A DNA stretch of 64,000 nucleotides from Elymus sibiricus (Eukaryota > Streptophyta > Magnoliopsida > Poales > Poaceae). Under the pieces are notes generated by a model. The model was not told where the DNA came from. It was given only the letters and a program-made list of their open reading frames with translations, and did no database searches. Shown piece by piece: positions 23,558 to 35,349 of the stretch (within the stretch, counting starts at the first letter, position 1; each line of letters opens with the position of its first letter). Both the position numbers and the translations under genes were made by a program. Location: assembly GCA_039707655.1 (NCBI GenBank), contig CM077670.1, positions 141,340,001 to 141,404,000 on the forward strand. Direction: 5' to 3'.

Positions 23558-25535
23558 AGCAATCATGATTAAATCAGATTTAATGCTACTAAAAAGGGTG
23601 GAAGAAAATAATAACATACTATTGCTACATCTATCAAGCTTGTACCCACTGCAGAACCACTTTGCCCTGAACCACATGATTGAACCACTTACTCTCGTGA
23701 CCAACTCATTGTCATCTCAAGAACTTCTGACAATCGAGATTATCCTCAACATTTACCAGCGGATCTCAACAATCGGTCACCTAACCATACTGAGACGAGT
23801 TCTTCCATCATTAACACGTCATTCCCTCATTAGTGTTGATCAGACAGTGTGACTTAGTACGAACTATGTCCAATACCGTAGACGCGGCTATTCGAATAGA
23901 TTCTTACACTCTGCAGAGGTTGCGCACTTTACCCACACTATGAAGCTCCTGGTCCCGTACCTCGGTACACTTCCCTTCTGGGTGGACCGGTGCTGCTCCA
24001 ATGAAACTTGCCTAACCCGTGACTCCTCCACCGTACCACCGACAATCATCCTCCCCCGGAGTCATGCCCTGGGTGGCCTCTATGTCACTCTTGACACCTG
24101 CCACCGTCGTGGCCAACTAAACTGTCCCAAACGGGAACCTGAGCTCAATAACTAAACCAGGCACACAAGGTTATCGTCGTCTACCTGATCAGGGCAGCAC
24201 GCACGCATAACCTCCCCTCTTTGGTGGTACTGATAAAAGAGCACGCTGTTAGACCAAGCCAAGGCTGTCCCATTCCAGCAAGTGTGGCTGCACTGGAAAG
24301 ATCGGTTCAGTGGCACTTGATCAACGATGAAGGATTTTATCCCCGAGTAATCATAGTCATCACTGACACTCTGATATACAAGTAATCCAGGTTATCACAA
24401 TAACCAACTAGAAATCCAATAAGCATCATGATCAACTTATACTACTGATCCCATATATCCAGTACCGGTGGAATCACAAAATAATCATAGACGGTAATCT
24501 CACAGTCCGACAGCATTACAGCATAAACCTGGAAATCCACTACTATCCTATAATCCCATCATCATCATGGCAGTAACTTATCCAAGATCTTCAAAGTATT
24601 GCATGAATTAATCCATTCAAAAATAATTCATATTTGGCATTAAAATAATTATTTAAACTATGATATTGCAATGCAATTATGCAAATGAGAGGTGTGGCTT
24701 GCCTTGCACCAACAGAGTGTGGGAGTACTCCTGGTCTTCACCAACTAGGCAAAACAATCTGAAAAATATTTTTGGAAGCATTTTCAAATACCACATAAAG
24801 CATTTTCTTTTGACCAGAAATTCTAGACAGCAGAGAAAAATCCCAAATTTTTACAGCAACTAGAGGAGCCTATAAGAAAAATAATGCAAAAAGAATGAAC
24901 TCATTTGGACATATGGTTTAAAAGATATTGATGGTCAAAGTTCAGTCAAACTACTGGAATTATTTGAATTAAACAGAAAAACCCAGGGAAGGCCACGTCG
25001 AAGGCGTAAACTAGCCGGGCGCCTCCACTTACATACCGGTTCGGGCGCGCGTGGAGTCACTGACCAGCAGGGCCCGCCTGTCATATTTGAAGGAGAGAGA
25101 GAGGAACAGAAGCAGGGCGGCTCACCGGCAAGGGTTGCCGGCGATAGTGACGGCGGCGATCTTCGGGGACGGCGGGGATGGAACGAGCGGACGACGGTGA
25201 GTACTCCCGTACCCGTGGCTCCTCTAACGGTGGCCAGACGTGGTCGCTCCCTTCGTCTCAGGCGCCGGCGAGCTTTGGGTGGCGATCGATCCGGCGACTC
25301 CGGCGAGCACCCGGGCTAGGAAAGGACTGGGATGAGTCAGTGGAGTGCCACGAGCTCGGGGGTGGCCTCAGATGGAGCTGGGGTGGGCGGAGGCGAGCGG
25401 ACGGAGCTGGGGCAGAGTGGCGGAGCAGCTCGCCGGAGATGGAGCAGAAGAGCTCTCCGGCTCACTCTGGTGCTGCTGCGCAGCGATTGAGAGGGAGAGG
25501 AGTGGAGTGGTGAAGTGCGGAGAGGCCGGGCGGGG

Positions 25536-25544
25536 CCTTTTATA
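25536..25544 (-). promoter_or_regulatory. TATA box of E0 3' LTR
   Basis: TATAAAAGG on the minus strand, followed by a GC-rich leader. The same motif is at the matching place in the other LTR. Confidence 0.55.
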
Positions 25545-26919
25545 GGCAGGCGGCGATGCCAGCACAGGATCCCACCATGAGGAAAATGCCGGTGATGGCG
25601 CTGCGCTGGCCGTCGCGCTGGCGCCCGAGCCGCGTGAGGAAGTGACGGGATAGGCCAGAGACCTAATTGCGATGGCGCGGAGTGGCGAGAAGGAGATAGC
25701 CAGCGCGGCCACAGTGCCCATACGGCGCACAGGGGCGGAGCTTGGCCGCGTCTGCCGGCGAGCTTCGCCCGAGATTGAGTGGGTTCCAGACAGGCCAGGT
25801 GGACGGCGGCGACGACGTCGGCACAACTGGACAGGGTGAGGCATCGAGAGGTGACCAGAGCGAGCGTGTCCGACGCGGGCGATGTGCAGAGCACGGTTTT
25901 GGCTCGGCCAGACGCGTGGTCACTACGTGCACTGGCGCACGCGGCGTGCTCTGGCCTGCCCGGTCATGTCCGTGCGATAGTCCCTCCTTCCAGAGGCCTC
26001 CTGGTGCAGCTGGTTTGGCAAGAGGTGGTCTGAACAGCTGGCTAGGTTCCAGACAAGTTTCTGGATAGAAACTTGTGCAGCAAATTGAGATAAAATGGCT
26101 AGGGCTTTGGGAGTAAAAGTTTGCCATGCTAGAGTGTAGTAGGAAGGTGCATATGCTGGGGAAAATTCAGACCAAATGGATTAGTGTAGAGCATGGTTGC
26201 TTCACAACTGCCTCTTTGATCCAGAAATCTTGGAGAGGATGTTGCACTCACTGGGATGGGTTCCTGGAATTGAAACTTGGTATTTGTGGGTGATTTGGGG
26301 ATGCCATCATGCTATAAAATTTTCAGCCCAACTGGGTTAGTGTACAGGGTACTTCCTTCACAACACTTCCCACTGGACAGAAATTTGGAGGAATTTTATA
26401 GATAAATTGGTTGAATTAAATGAGCCCAAAATTTGTGGAGACTGATAATATGGGTAGGAGAATGTCCTGGATTAATTTCAGAATTTTTGAAGCAATATAA
26501 AATATAGTTGCCTCACAATTTGAAATTAGAACCAGAATCAAAGATTGGATGCTGAGCTCACCATGAGGAGTAAATCTTGAATATTTTCACATATCCAAGG
26601 TTCACATGGTGCAAAGGATTTATGAGAATTTTCTTGGAGTTTTTGAAAGAATAGAAATATAGGTCGCTTCACAACCTAGAGCTCAAAGGGTTATTCCTTT
26701 AATGGAAAAAGGAATATTAGGTTGGAATAAAATTGAGATGGAGCAAGAATGGATATGACATGACTTGAGAGAAGTTTTTGAGGGCCTGAGTTACTTGGGA
26801 AGGAAAATCAATAAAATATTCCCAAGTTTTAAGTCCATAGAGCCATTCAGAGACAAAACCAAACCCAATTTCAAATAAAATTTTTGCAAGGAAAAGCTGA
26901 GAAAAACCAGGGTGTCACA

Positions 26920-26935
26920 AACCTACCCCCCTTAG
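26920..26935 (-). promoter_or_regulatory. Polypurine tract of E0
   Basis: Minus strand AAGGGGGGTAGGTT directly before the LTR. It is preceded by CTCGAGGATGAGATTT, the context also found in E2. Confidence 0.75.
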
Positions 26936-28030
26936 GATAAATCTCATCCTCGAGATTTGGTTGCTCAGGGAACCAGTATGAATTTTCTGCCTTTAAGGAG
27001 AAACCGGTTCCAACTCGGGTATCCTTTTTCTTGATATAATGTTTCCTCACGAGCTTCATATGGCCTGATTTTCTTACTCTGGGGTGGTTTGCTTTACTGC
27101 ACCCACATTCTGACATATCTTTCCTCAAATATCAAATATCCCACATTATGTTGACTTCATTATTACCATTGTTGCTGGTTCATCTGGCATATTTTCCTGC
27201 TGGAGTAAGTCACCTTCCCATGAGTCCGGGAGCGATGTTGGATGAGCATATCCTATTCCCATCTGGTACCAATAAGAATTATGGACAACTTTCCTTCGTG
27301 GACACGACCAAACTGGTTATTGCATTGAGTTACAATGCTGAGAATCACAATGTTTTTCCTGGTGGGGTCTGACTGTTTGCAGGGTGGCTGAATCCTCTGA
27401 GCTGACTGTTTTGTCTTCATTTTGTATTGACAATGTGGCTGCTATTCGTCAAGTCCAAGGGATTAATACCTTATAGCAATACATTGACTGACGGTGGTCC
27501 TGGCAGAATTACCTTGCTCATGACAGGGGAGTGTGGGCATTTGATCCAAAGTTATTGGGTAGCATTGCAAGTGCCCATCCTGTCGAGATATCCGCAAGCC
27601 TTGCAATGCCGGATATGAAATCCTTCATTACAGAGCAAACGGACCACTTGGTGGTGTATTGTTACAAAATCAGCCCATCTTAGGTATTTGTATCATGTGG
27701 TTTCGGCAGTGATTGTCACGCCTACATCTTCAGTCTTGCTCTTCCTTGTTGTTCTCTTTTCTGATTCCTGTGCCGCAGGAATTTGGTCACGTATCCTCAA
27801 CTCTTCATATGACCATGGGGGTTATCAGGTGCCAAATTCCGGCAAGCATGCCTAGTCCTCAACCTAGTGGAGTCACACTTATCTGGCAAGCTTTTCACCT
27901 CACAAGCTGTAGTGGTAAGGCATTGGTCCTCCGAACCTTTTGCATAAAATCGGCAAATAAACCAATGGCCACCAGAACGGTCTTTACAACTCAGATCTGG
28001 GACTTTTACTGGAGTAATTCAATCATAGTT
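26936..28030 (-). other. E0 internal 3' region
   Basis: Non-coding in the element's sense direction. On the opposite strand a 74-codon frame at 27148-27372 starts MLTSLLPLLLVHLAYF, a hydrophobic start like a signal peptide. It has no nearby promoter or relatives visible, so I do not call it a gene. Confidence 0.4.
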
Positions 28031-28032
28031 CT

Positions 28033-28275
28033 AGACGGCTGGAAAGCAGCTCAGAGCATGAGACCATGTTGACAAAAAGAATGTAGCGACTCCCTAAGAT
28101 GGCCAAAGAACAGTTCGGGACATAGAGTCACCGCTACCAAAATAAGTTCAACAGCTACCTGAGACGACCGAAAAAAACAGCTCAGAACACAAGACAGTTG
28201 TTGAAAAGAGAAATATAATACCGGCATCCACCCCGAACGGCCGAAAAACAGCTCAGAACACAAGCGTGGTGCCGT
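28033..28275. repeat. E0 internal minisatellite 1 (about 65-bp units)
   Basis: About three and a half degenerate units, each with a CGRCCGAAAAACAGCTCAGA-like core, for example near 28165-28190 and 28238-28262. Confidence 0.55.
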
Positions 28276-28685
28276 TTCCAAAGAAAAGCAAGCAAGGGTT
28301 CATCGGAACCATATACCAAGTTCATAAGTATCTTGGTATCCACTGCCCAAATTGTAGTTCCAAGCTTGTGAGTCCTCCTAACATGCTGATGGTTATACTG
28401 GCGTTTGGTTCACTTGCATAACTTACGTAGATGTTGGATCATTACCTTCCTTTGGTAGTCTGGCTCAAACATAGTTGCTTTCGTACGAGGGACTGTCATT
28501 ACTCAGGCAATACTCCACAATGTATATAGAAGCATGTGTAGCTGAACATCTGATTCCCAAGGCCGACTTTTGTGTCCTGACCAGCTCATATTTCTGACTG
28601 AGTGATTATGGCTTAGCTTCTCGAAATGTACTGCCAATACACCGTGTTCTAATTTATACCAATGCTGCCAACTGTTTGTAGTACC

Positions 28686-29025
28686 GTGCTGACGAAGATT
28701 GGATAGCTTGTGGTGGAAACCATCGGTATCATGCTGAGAAAGACGGGTTAGCTTGTGCTCGAAGTTTCTGCTGGAATAGCATGCCGAGGAAGGCTAGATA
28801 GCGTTCCCCAGAAGCTTTTCCTCCTGGTTGAGGAAGACTCTGTACCGTATGTTGGAAGCTTTCCCACAATAGCTTACCGAAGAAGACCGGGTATCTTGTG
28901 CTGGAAGCCATTCACATATCGTACTGAGGAAGACTTGAAGAGCCTTGCCTTGTAAGTTTCTTCGGTGGCGTGCAGAGGAGGACTGGATTGCTTATACCAG
29001 AAGTTTCTTACTGTGCCATGCTGCT
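28686..29025. repeat. E0 internal minisatellite 2 (44-50-bp units)
   Basis: About seven degenerate units with the pattern GCTGAGGAAGACTGGATAGC, then TTGTGCTGGAAGCTTTC. Unit starts are near 28688, 28732, 28782, 28826, 28875, 28922 and 28971. Unit length is not a multiple of three and there is no conserved frame. Confidence 0.65.
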
Positions 29026-29588
29026 ACATATATACATCCTCACAACTCCGCTTGTTGGTTTCCTGCGAAAGAGTTGGCCGACTATCCTTCTTGAATCCCA
29101 ACCTGTACTGTAGCCATATCACTGGTTTTGCACACACTAGTCTTCCTGCTTGTTTAACCATTACTGCTAATTGCATTGCTGATGTAAGCTTGACACTGAT
29201 AGTCAATTCAGAATACTATTTGCTTTCAACCCAATGCTCCCTCGAGCAACGTGATCCTGAGGATTTCATACGGCTCAACTTATCCTCCAAGTACTGGCAA
29301 TCCTCATCATTTCTTCGCGTTCGATAGTTGATGAGCAACGTCCATAGATAAGGTAGTATGACACCGAGGAACCAAAGAAAAGAAAATAAAAACTATTCAA
29401 GGAAAAGCACCAAACTTGCAAAACCACACTTTATTGCTACTCAGGGTAATTTACAACACTTGGCACTGCCACAACTCATGCAACATGAACTTTGCAGATA
29501 CTTAAGTACAAGGGTTGGATGGCGGGTTGATGGAGAGCGAAGGAGCGGGCGGAGAGGTTGACGGAGCTAAAGCCATACCAAGGGCTCT

Positions 29589-30059
29589 CTAGGAACGAGT
29601 TGCATCTCGGGCTAGCTCAGCGATGAGGACGTACTCTACAACCATGTAACGAGACATGTATGCCACAGCGACATCGTCATCTGAGCGGACAGGAGGAAAT
29701 CTAACCCGTCTAGGAGTGGTGGACATGGTGGGATAGTACTGGAAGGCACGATTCTCCTGCATCGCGTTTTCCTGATGGCTAATAATAGTGAGGCCTACCA
29801 GAGCAGCAAGTTGGATAGCGTGGTCCGGGGTAGAGGCATAACCACCATGGAGACTGTAGGTGCGCTTCCCCAAAGGTAGGTTGACTGACAGAATGACACT
29901 GGCATGATACTCATGCACCATTCCCGCAAGCGGGGTCTGGAACACTTGGTACCTTGGCATCTCTCCATGGGGATAGAGAAGACGCCAGACATCCCAAAGC
30001 AGGGATGCGAAGCTAAGGGGTGCAGGGGCTGAGTTGTAATCAACAGGAATGGATGCCAT
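29589..30059 (-). CDS. Short ORF of E0, shared with E2; function unknown
   Basis: 156 residues starting ATG at 30059 (MASIPVDYNSAPAPLSFASL), about 180 bp inside the 5' LTR, so it is the first ORF of the genomic RNA. Recognisable stretches are PRYQVFQTPLAGMVHEYHAS, then YSLHGGYASTPDHAIQLAA. These align in order with PRYVVYQ..., FWATV and YRFTGRVMAGEYQAIQYAA in the E2 ORF. No zinc knuckle, protease or polymerase motif is present. Its gag-like position suggests a structural or RNA-binding role, but this is inference. The frame is intact. Confidence 0.6.
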   Translation of the reverse strand: MASIPVDYNSAPAPLSFASLLWDVWRLLYPHGEMPRYQVFQTPLAGMVHEYHASVILSVNLPLGKRTYSLHGGYASTPDHAIQLAALVGLTIISHQENAMQENRAFQYYPTMSTTPRRVRFPPVRSDDDVAVAYMSRYMVVEYVLIAELARDATRS

Positions 30060-30220
30060 CTACAAAATCAACTGATTAGTGAACCAAATCTATATGTATG
30101 CCATGCAACACACAAATGCATCAGCCAAGTGCAGCACTCAAATGCAACACACAAACAGGCTGGACTCTAAACTAACGGTTTCTAACGTCCGGGTTAGCTA
30201 GGGTGTCCTATAGCCAAACC

Positions 30221-30233
30221 TGATCTGATACCA
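30221..30233 (-). promoter_or_regulatory. Primer-binding site of E0 (Met-tRNA-like)
   Basis: Minus strand TGGTATCAGATCA, close to the TGGTATCAGAGC complement of initiator Met tRNA, starting six bases inside the LTR. Confidence 0.7.
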
Positions 30234-30238
30234 AACCT

Positions 30239-33200
30239 TGTGGCACCCCGGCTCAGAGTCACCGGAGCACCCCGTATTCCAGCCTAGAGATCAAGTCTTC
30301 TGGAATACGGCACTGCTTGGCATAGAACAAATCAGCTCTTTATTACAAATAGTTGGGGTACAAGGGTTTGGGATATTACAAAGGGTTGCCTTGGCAAAGC
30401 TGCGCTTGCTAAGACAATTCTATGCTAGCAGCAGCTCGAATCCTAGCAGCAGAATTACGGCGTCGAAATGGACTATACTCCGCAGGGACTCTGGCTAGGT
30501 ACACATCCTCGCTCGCGACTCGAATACCTCCACTATGCAAATATGGCGGCACCTACAAACTGGCATGACACGGCAGGTGAGTACTTTGAATGTACTCGCA
30601 AGCTCGCAACAATCAAGAGAATCAAGACATAACAATGTCATAGCAATCATGATTAAATCAGATTTAATGCTACTAAAAAGGGTGGAAGAAAATAATAACA
30701 TACTATTGCTACATCTATCAAGCTTGTACCCACTGCAGAACCACTTTGCCCTGAACCACATGATTGAACCACTTACTCTCGTGACCAACTCATTGTCACC
30801 TCAAGAACTTCCGACAATCGAGATTATCCTCAACATTTACCAGCGGATCTCAACAATCGGTCACCTAACCATACTGAGACGAGTTCTTCCATCATTAACA
30901 CGTCATTCCCTCATTAGTGTTGATCAGACAGTGTGACTTAGTACGAACTGTGTCCAATACCGTGGATGCGGCTATTCGAATAGATTCTTACACTCTGCAG
31001 AGGTTGCGCACTTTACCCACACTATGAAGCTCCTGGTCCCGTACCTCGGTACACTTCCCTTCCGGGTGGACCGGTGCTGCTCCAACAAAACTTGCCTAAC
31101 CCGTGACTCCTCCACCGTACCACCGATGATCATCCTCCCCCGGAGTCATGCCCTGGGTGGCCTCTGTGTCACTCTTGACACCTGCCACTGTCGTGGCCAA
31201 CTAAACTATCCCAAACAGGGACCTGAGCTCAATAACTAAACCAGGCTCACAAGGTTATCGTCGTCTACCTGATCAGGGCAGCACGCACGCATAACCTACC
31301 CTCTTTGGTGGTACCGATAAAAGAGCACGCTGTTAGACCAAGCCAAGGCCATCCCATTCCGGCAGGTGTGGCTGGATTGGAAAGTTCGGTTCAGTGGCAC
31401 TTGATCAACGATGAAGGATTTTATCCCCGAGTAATCATAGTCATCATTGACACTCCGATATACAAGTAATCCAGGTTATCGCAATAACCAACTAGAAATC
31501 CAATAAGCATCGTGATCAACTTATACTACTGATCCCATATATGCAATACCGGTGGAATCACAAAATCATCATAGACGGTAATCTCACAGTCCGACAGCAT
31601 TACAGCATAAACCTGGAAATCCACTACTATCCTATAATCCCATCATCATCATGGCAGTAACTTATCCAAGATCTTCAAAGTATTGCATGAATTAATCCAT
31701 TCATAAATAATTCATATTTGGCATTAAAATAATTATTTAAACTATGATATTGCAATGCAATTATGCAAATGAGAGTTGTGGCTTGCCATGCACCAATAGA
31801 GTGTGGGAGTACTCCTGGTCTTCACCAACTAGGCAAAACAATCTGAAAAACATTTTTGGAAGCATTTTCAAATACCACATAAAGCATTTTCTTTTGACCA
31901 GAAATTCTAGACAGCAGAGAAAAATCCCAAATTTTTACAGCAACTAGAGGAGCTCATAAGAAAAATAATGCAAAAAAGAATGAACTCATTTGGACTTATG
32001 GTTTAAAAGATATTGATGGTCAAAGTTCAGTCAAACTACTGGAATTATTTGAATTAAACAGAAAAACAGAAAAACCCAGGGAAGGCCACGTCGAAGGCGT
32101 AAACTAGTCGGGTGCCTCCACTTACATACCGGTTCGGGCGCGCGCGGAGTTACTGACCAGCGGGGCCCGCCTATCATATTTGAAGGAGAGAGAGAGGAAC
32201 AGAAGCAGGGAGGCTCACCGGCGAGGGTTGCCGGCGATATTGACGGCGGTGAGCTTCGGGGATGGCGGGGATGGAACGAGCGGACGATGGCGAGTACTCT
32301 CGTACCCGTGGCTCCTCGAACGGTGGCCGGACGTGGTCGTCCCCTTCGTCTTAGGCGGCGACGAGCTTCGGGTGGCGATCGATCCGGCGACTCCGGTGAG
32401 CACCCGGGCTAGGAAAGTACTGGGACGAGTCAGTGGAGTGCCACAAGCTCGGGGTGGCCTCAGATGGAGCTGGGGTGGGCGGAGGCGAGCGGACGGAGCT
32501 GGGGCAGAGTGGCGGAGCAGCTCGTCGGAGATGGAGCAGAAGAGCTCTCCGGCTCACTCTGGTGCTGCTGGGCGGCGATTGAGAGGGCGAGGAATGGAGT
32601 GGTGAAGTGCGGAGAGGCCGGGCGGGGCCTTTTATAGGCGGGCGGCGATGCCAGCACCGGATCCCGCCGCTAGGAAAATGCCGGTGATGGCGCAGCGCTG
32701 GCCGTCGCGCTGGCGCCCGAGCCGCGTGAGGAACTGACGGGAGAGGCCAGAGACTTAATGGCGATGGAGCGGAGCGGCGAGGAAGGAGACAGCCAGCGCG
32801 GCCATAGTGCCCGTACGGCGCATAGGGGCGGAGCTTGGCCGCGTCTGCCGGTGAGCTTCGCCGGAGAGGGAGAGGGTTCTAGACAGGCCAGGTGGACGGC
32901 GGCGACGACGTCGGGACGACTGGACAAGGTGAGGCATCGAGAGGTGACCAGAGCGAGTGTGTCCGACGCGGGCGACGTGGAAAGCACGGTTTTGGCTCGG
33001 CCAGATGCCTGGTCACCACGTGCACTGGCGCACGCGGCGCGCTCTGGCCTGCCCGGTCATGTCCGCGCGATAGTCCCTCCTTCCAGAGGCCTCCTGGTGC
33101 AGCTGGTTTGGCAAGAGGTGGTCTGAACAGCTGGCTAGGTTCCAGACAAGTTTCTCGATAGAAACTTGTGCAGCAAATTGAGGTAAAATGGCTAGGGCTT

Positions 33201-34012
33201 TGGGAGTAAAAATTTCCCATGCTACAGTGTACTAGGAAGGTGCATATGCTGGGAAAAATTCAGACCAAATGGATCAGTGTAGAGCATGGTTGCTTCACAA
33301 CTGCCTCTTTGATCCAGAAATATTGCAGAGGATGTTGCACTCACTGGGATGGGTTCCTGGAATTGAAACTTCGTATTTGTGGGTGATTTGGGGATGCCAT
33401 CATGCTATAAAAATTTCAGCCCAATTGGGTTAGTGTACAGGGTACTTCCTTCACAACAATTCCCACTGGACAGAAATTTGGAGGAATTTTATAGATAAAT
33501 TGGCTGAATGAAATGAGCCCAAAATTTGTGGATACTGATAATATGGGTAGGAGAATGTCCTGGATTAATTTCAAAAAATTTGAAGCAATATAAAATATAG
33601 TTGCCTCACAAACTGAAATTAGGACCAGAATCAAAGATTGGATGCTGAGCTCACCATGAGGAGTAAATCTTGAATATTTTCACATATCCAAGGTTCACAT
33701 GGTGCAAAGGATTTATGAGAATTTTCTTGGAATTTTTGAAAGAATAGAAATATAGGTTGGTTCACAACCTAGAGCTCAAAGGGTTATTCCTTTAATGGAA
33801 AAAGGAATATTAGGTTGGAATAAAATTGAGATGGAGCAAGAATGGATATGACATGACTTGAGAGAAGTTTTTGAGGGCCTGATTTACTTGGGAAGGAAAA
33901 TCAATAAAATATTCCCAAGTTTTAAGTCCATAGAGCCATTCAGAGAGAAAACCAAACCCAATTTCAAATAAAAATTTTGCAAGGAAAAGCTGAGAAAAAC
34001 CAGGGTGTCACA
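30239..34012 (-). repeat. E0 5' LTR, complete
   Basis: 3774 bp, TGTGGCACCCC...GGGTGTCACA in plus coordinates, with GACGT following. It includes a minus-strand TATAAAAGG (32628-32636) before a GC-rich leader, and two palindromic blocks shared with E1 and E2 (30579-30597 and 30972-30983). Confidence 0.85.
32628..32636 (-). promoter_or_regulatory. TATA box of E0 5' LTR
   Basis: TATAAAAGG on the minus strand, the presumed promoter for genomic RNA of E0. Confidence 0.6.
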
Positions 34013-34017
34013 GACGT

Positions 34018-34440
34018 AGAGCTGTTACGGTGGACGATGTCATCGGGGAGGAGGCTCCTGCTGGGCGGTGCTGGGGGCGGACGGAGGAGGGTGGGGTTTC
34101 GCGGCTGGTGGAGAGAGGTTTTGGCGGCCTTGGTTTTCGAATGGGGAAAAGCAGGGGATGGGAGGGGGAACCATGACTTAGGGACGCGCTTGTCCGAAAT
34201 GTAGGGTAAGTTACAAAAGTACCCCCACTAATTTGAACTAGCGGCTCTTTCCGCTCAGGGGTAGAACGGGGATTTCATGTGTCGGGATTTCGAAAGAGGA
34301 GGGAGTTTTCATGCGCGTTGTAATTTCGGGATAGCAAGGCATGGGTTGAGAAGGAGGGAGTTTTCGGAGCACAAAGAGACAAAGAGATATCTTGAAATTT
34401 TGGCATAACAAGGCGCGGGTTGAAATTTCAGGACAAGGCT
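34018..34440 (-). other. Backbone: GC-rich leader-like region
   Basis: With E0 removed, this abuts exon-like repeat copy 3. On the minus strand it reads as an upstream region with short GGGATTTCG/GGAGGGAGTTTT repeats, then a C-rich leader and codons that join the frame at 19715. It may be the promoter and first exon of a decayed gene. I do not recognise a product. Confidence 0.3.
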
Positions 34441-35349
34441 AACGTGTACGGTACCATATCAATTCACACTTCCCTCGACCAAAAAAAATCAATTCTCACC
34501 ACACAAGAGAGAGTCTTGTCCCGTTTTACTGTATGAATTACTACAAATGCCATTCAAAACTTTGAATCCATGTTATGTTCAATTAAAATATTTTGCTAGG
34601 TGTATAATGCATGTAACCTACTCAAATGAACATTTTAGTGCATTCCAAATGTATATACAACCGTCTGCAATATGAACTTAATTTGAATTTGTTTCTCTAT
34701 TTGAATAAGAATCTACAGTCATGATTGTTGTCAAGTTAAACCATCATCTGTATATTATCTTCACAACACACCACATGATTACTGTCAAGTTAGATATGAA
34801 CTATGTGTACTATATGAATTCAAATTCAAATTTTTGAATCCACTTTATGCTAATTTCAAATAATAGTACATTTCAAGCTCCAGCTAGATCTTTCGAATCC
34901 AAACCATGTTTCATATATATATAATGTGTTTATCACACAGTGTATGGTACCTCGCCCCCTATGCCTACAAGTATTTAGCTGTGAGCTCCAAAAGCCACAC
35001 ATTATCACAAATTCAAATAAATGTGAGATTGTTTGATATATATATATAGTATAACATGTTTAAAACCACAGCATGTGTATCACCATTATATTCGTGCATG
35101 CATGGGTTTAAAACACCATGATCTCTTATTCAAATATTCGAATCCACTTTTATAATGAATTATGATCTCTGTTAGTCTTTTACACCCACACACTCCTCTT
35201 CTCTTTGTAGGTAGCACTAACATTCTCTCGTGCATGCACACACCCTCCTCGCCCTCACCCCCCTCCCTCAGCATTCTCTCCATCGCACACATTCGTTAAT
35301 TTTCTTTAGGTCGTTCTCCCACGGTCTCTATAGGTCTCCCCAGCTCCTT
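34441..35349. other. AT-rich intergenic DNA
   Basis: No ORF, RNA gene or transposon end recognised. A few ATATATAT runs (34915-34925 and 35038-35048) and repeated TTGAATCCA motifs are present. Confidence 0.4.

Larger units (their letters stand above)
19721..26919 (-). repeat. E0 3' LTR, interrupted by E1
   Basis: Starts TGTGGCACCCCGGCTCAGAG and ends CCAGGGTGTCACA in plus coordinates. It is split at 20113 by E1 and resumes at 23563. By eye it differs from the right LTR at only about two positions in the first 180 bases after the E1 junction. It has a minus-strand TATAAAAGG at 25536-25544. Confidence 0.85.
19721..34012 (-). mobile_element. Element E0: large non-autonomous retrotransposon derivative (LARD-like), containing E1
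   Basis: Two LTRs in direct orientation: 19721-26919 (about 3750 bp once E1 is removed) and 30239-34012 (3774 bp). They flank a 3319-bp internal domain (26920-30238). The target duplication GACGT is at 19716-19720 and 34013-34017. The minus strand is sense: the primer site lies beside the right LTR and the polypurine tract beside the left one. No protease, polymerase or integrase is present. The LTR start TGTGACACCC and the CTCGAGGATGAG...AAGGGGGGTAG tract resemble the 3' end of Tekay/Del chromoviruses, the likely helper lineage. Confidence 0.85.
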
